Source of the DNA: Symbiodinium natans
Taxonomy: Eukaryota; Sar; Dinophyceae; Suessiales; Symbiodiniaceae
Reading direction: 5' to 3'
Assembly (NCBI GenBank): GCA_905221605.1
Contig: CAJNDS010002162.1
Location: forward strand, 227,281-291,280
Length of the DNA: 64,000 nt
A program made the translations under genes and the position numbers. Every line of letters starts with the position of its first letter. Positions within the stretch are counted from its first letter, which is position 1. Positions 61,003 to 64,000 of the stretch are shown piece by piece. Under the pieces are notes generated by a model. It was not told the origin of the DNA and did not search any database. It worked only from the letters and a program-made list of their open reading frames with translations.

Positions 61003-62180
61003 CTGGCAGCTGCTTTAGGGCTCCGGGTGCGGTTCAGGGTTCAGGGTTCAGGGTTTCGGGTTGTAGAGTTTGAGGGTACTGTGGTTCCGAGATTTGTGCT
61101 AAGGGTTTGTTTTGATTTTTTCCCGTGGGCGGGGGCGGGGGGGCGGGGGCGGGGAGGGGGCTCTGTTGGATACCTTAGGGGCTGATCGCGGTTTGGGATT
61201 TATTGGGTTTAAGGGTTCATGTTCAGGGCGTCGCGCTTCTAGATAATCTAGGGGTTAGCTGTCGATGACATTGTGCAAAATACAATTACAATCTGCCAGG
61301 CTCTTTGCGAGGATGTTGTTTCCGTGCTTACCTCTTGCCCCTTAAATGGCTGTCTGCTGTGCCGGGCCCTTGCACGTCAATCTACCCATACAAACCCAGC
61401 AGATGTTTCGCACCATTGACTATATACCAGGCATTTCAAGCGGCGATTGTCTAGAGGTGTCGGGATGAGGATACAACTGTAAGGTTCAGGCCAGACTCCA
61501 CCGAACGGTCAAGCACTACTCAAAACGCTAACAGTGCTAAATAGCTTTGAAGACCGTAAACATTGGTGCGACACAACTGGAGGTCGATCGAAATTAATCA
61601 TGGGTTTTGAAGGGATTTGTTGCTGCATGTTGGTGCAAAATCCACAGCTGCCTCCCCAAGCTCTCAAGCTCAGCCTTTTCAAAGCCTGAGCAGGGTCCCA
61701 AGGACGCGACCGCAGGAGGCTCTTTGACACCGCCGATGCCATCCTCTTCCTTTCTGGGGGTGGAGGAAGGGTTCAGGGTCTAGGGCGTCGGGCACCCACA
61801 TGCGCACAAAACTATCTGAACCAGTAAACACTCAGCACGCAAGCTACACAAAAACCTTCAACGCCCCCACCCGGCCACCCCCCTACGCCCCGACGCACTA
61901 CAGTAGATCATTCCTAAACAAAACAGTCGCAACCCGAAAACCTTGAACAATCTTCTTGGACGGCTGTAAGCTTGTTGGCAAGAGATCCTCAAACTCAAAG
62001 CACACAACCACTTGCAACGGCCACATCTGCACAAAATGGCCTGCCCAGGTCAAACCCTGCAAAGCCCCAACCGCCCTCCTTGCAGCATAAAAAGTAGCAG
62101 ATCTCAGGGTCCGCAGGGCTTTGAAAAAACTGAACCCTGCAGAGCCCCTCAGCGCCCTCACAGGGCTGCCCGAACCCGGC
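61003..62180. other. Non-coding; one doubtful exon
   Basis: Includes a G-rich tract (61131-61159). A possible minus-strand exon near 61655-61745 reads EEDGIGGVKEPPAVASLG and FEKAELESLGRQL, but I cannot fix its borders. Confidence 0.35.
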
Positions 62181-62225
62181 CTCCTGCTTGGTCATTGCCA
62201 TCTTCTTTGAGGCAAGCTCTTGCCC
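62181..62225 (-). CDS. Micro-exon (GQELASKKMAMTKQE)
   Basis: 45 bases, phase 0. Acceptor CCCAGGCAG|GGG and donor GAG|GCCGGG, the same donor hexamer as at 55163. Helical peptide. Confidence 0.5.
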
Positions 62226-64000
62226 CTGCCTGGGGTTCTGGGGGATTTGGGTGTAGGGTTTAGGGCTCGGAGAGGGTTGGGAGTTTCCCAAAATACTGTC
62301 CCCTCTTAGAGACGCGAGAAAAACACAGATCCCTAAGAACCCCCAAAAGGGTACCAACTCGTATATCCCACTATTTTAGGGAAGTTTGAGGATCTCGGGG
62401 GAATATGATATGGCTAGCTCCCAATTCGTGTCTTTATTTGGTGGGTACACCAGATGTAAGAGATGACCACTGTAACAAGGACACCGGAAAGGTGCGCCAT
62501 CTCTTGTAATTTGATGGGTTGCTTTCGTGCGGGCTTTTACAGTACTGATTCCCTTCACAGGGTTCTTCTTTCAAGTTCAGGGCTAATTTCGGGTTTATGG
62601 ACCCATCATGTAGATGTAGTCAACCTCCACCCCACCCCCCCCCCCCCTAAATGAGGGGTGATGAGACTGTTGTGTTGAGATGTTGGTGCGGCTTGTGCAG
62701 CCGCAGGCCAGTCGGGTTTTCTGATGGTGCAGGGCTTTGGTGCTTTTGGGAAAAGGGTTTAGGGTGCAGGGTCCTACAGTAAGGCCTGGAGTGATTGGGG
62801 TTAAAAGGGTTCCGTCTCGGAGTTGTAGAGATTCGGGTTGGTTCGGGATTTCGAAATCCGGGTTCGGGCACGCACACCTCTTCGTGGGACTATTTCATGT
62901 CGGCCGGCCTTCGGCGTTCTTCTAGCACTGCCTTTTTCTCCTGCCGCAGGCATAACGTTTTCCACAGAATATGGGGCGGTAGCTGGCTCAATATCCATAA
63001 TGCCGTCTGCAGGGCAATAGCAGCTCGTGCCAGCCTAACTCAGAAGCCCTGGGCCCAAACCCCAAAAAAACACTGGGTAAAGGGTGTAGGGTTTATTTAG
63101 GGAGTTGTTTTAAGGGCTAACGGCTAACGGCTCCGCAACTCAACAACCCACAGACAAGCGCCCGTCACTCGACCTACCTCTCCAAAGCCCTCACAGCTCA
63201 AGACGCATCAGACGAACGGAGACAACGCTGCAGCACTGAAGCTCTGATCCACTATATGCCGTACAAGGTGCAAACGGTGTCCGATACTTATGGTTTAAGT
63301 TTTATAGGCTGGCTCCCATGCACAAAAAACCCGCGAGCCCCAAACCCGCAGCTACTCGTCCAGTTTACTAGGGAGCTTGGAGGATCTTTGGAGGACTGGC
63401 TCTGCGTCGAGGCAATGGGAACCCAGGGCGTCCCCTTATTAAAGGGCTCAAGAACTCTGAAGTTGTGGGCTGTGTACAAGGCACCACCTGCTTCAAAAGA
63501 GGCGGGGAAGCCAAGAACAAGTCCAATCCTCCGTCTCCCCCAAGAATCCTACAAGCCCTCAATTGATCCAACCATGCCCGCCCAAATGACCTCCGTCACC
63601 ACAATCTCAGCATCACTGAGGAGGAGTTGCCTGTTTTTGTGGTGGCAGTGCGGTCACCCCAGGGGGCTAGGTGGAGCTGAAGGCTATGGGAACTTCCCTA
63701 GATTCCGGTCCCTTTTTGGGTACCCTGTTAACATACACAGCAGGATTAGTCAGGGTATACTGGGACGATAATTTGCAGCCCTAATATGGCTGCACTAATC
63801 GGCCCGGAACTGCGGCCATGTCGTCTGGGGTTAAGGGGGCTAAGATGTAGAGCATTGTCCTGCTTGTAAGTGAGGTTCTCCTTTAAGGGTTCTACTTCAG
63901 TTTTTTGAGCTACAAGGGACCCCTGTTTTCAACGAGCCCCAAATTGCAGAAGGACACAGCTACTCGGTGCCAGTTGCTGACCCTTTTTGGGATGAGGGTT
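62226..64000. other. Non-coding to the window end
   Basis: C-run 62632-62647 and scattered single TTTAGGG-like motifs. No exon I can support. Confidence 0.35.

Noticed and set aside
1-64000. Dinoflagellate spliced-leader relics, tRNA or rRNA genes
   Set aside because: I looked for the spliced-leader core (TTTTGGCTCAAG) and for cloverleaf or rRNA-like blocks and saw none, though a by-eye search can miss them.

Overview
The window looks like nuclear DNA of a dinoflagellate. The best evidence is a pair of genes (47292-48545 and 57957-58729, minus strand) for a small, very basic protein that I recognise as dinoflagellate/viral nucleoprotein (DVNP). Their exon-exon matches require GC-AG and GA-AG introns at AG|G junctions, a dinoflagellate habit. 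Plant-type TTTAGGG repeats are scattered everywhere, and every coding region I can support is on the minus strand, as in unidirectional dinoflagellate gene clusters. I cannot name the species.

1-28267: a 14.4-kb unit is present twice (copy 1 from 1 to a 100-N gap at 13901-14000; copy 2 from 14366), with about nine visible substitutions. Each copy carries, on the minus strand: an F-box/SPRY-like/RING-like ORF (966 codons); a two-exon gene of 1793 codons with a RecB-like PD-(D/E)XK nuclease, a D5-like SF3 helicase, a palm-polymerase-like region, a papain-like cysteine protease and a C2H2 finger; and, in the same frame after one TAG, a DDE-type transposase of 487 codons. I read this as a large self-replicating DNA transposon whose replication enzymes and transposase form a near-continuous polyprotein. 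Upstream (12000-13900) lie exon-like segments, including a tandemly duplicated 92-bp exon.

28268-40000: decayed exon copies, one plausible Lys/Ser/Pro-rich zinc-binding ORF (32474-33106), two copies of a 234-236-bp terminal-inverted-repeat element, a long fold-back element, and then a run of repeats: a 54-58-bp tandem array, a TCATAATTATGA palindrome array, CCAGCCCCT minisatellites, a 272-bp palindromic unit, and 2.4 kb of AT-rich higher-order satellite.

40000-64000: mostly non-coding sequence rich in TTTAGGG/CCCTAAA, C-tracts and microsatellites, holding the two DVNP genes and about fifteen candidate micro-exons (24-81 bp). Nearly all of these are multiples of three in phase 0 between AG|G junctions, and many encode coiled-coil-like peptides. 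They probably belong to several genes split by many introns; I cannot join them into full models.
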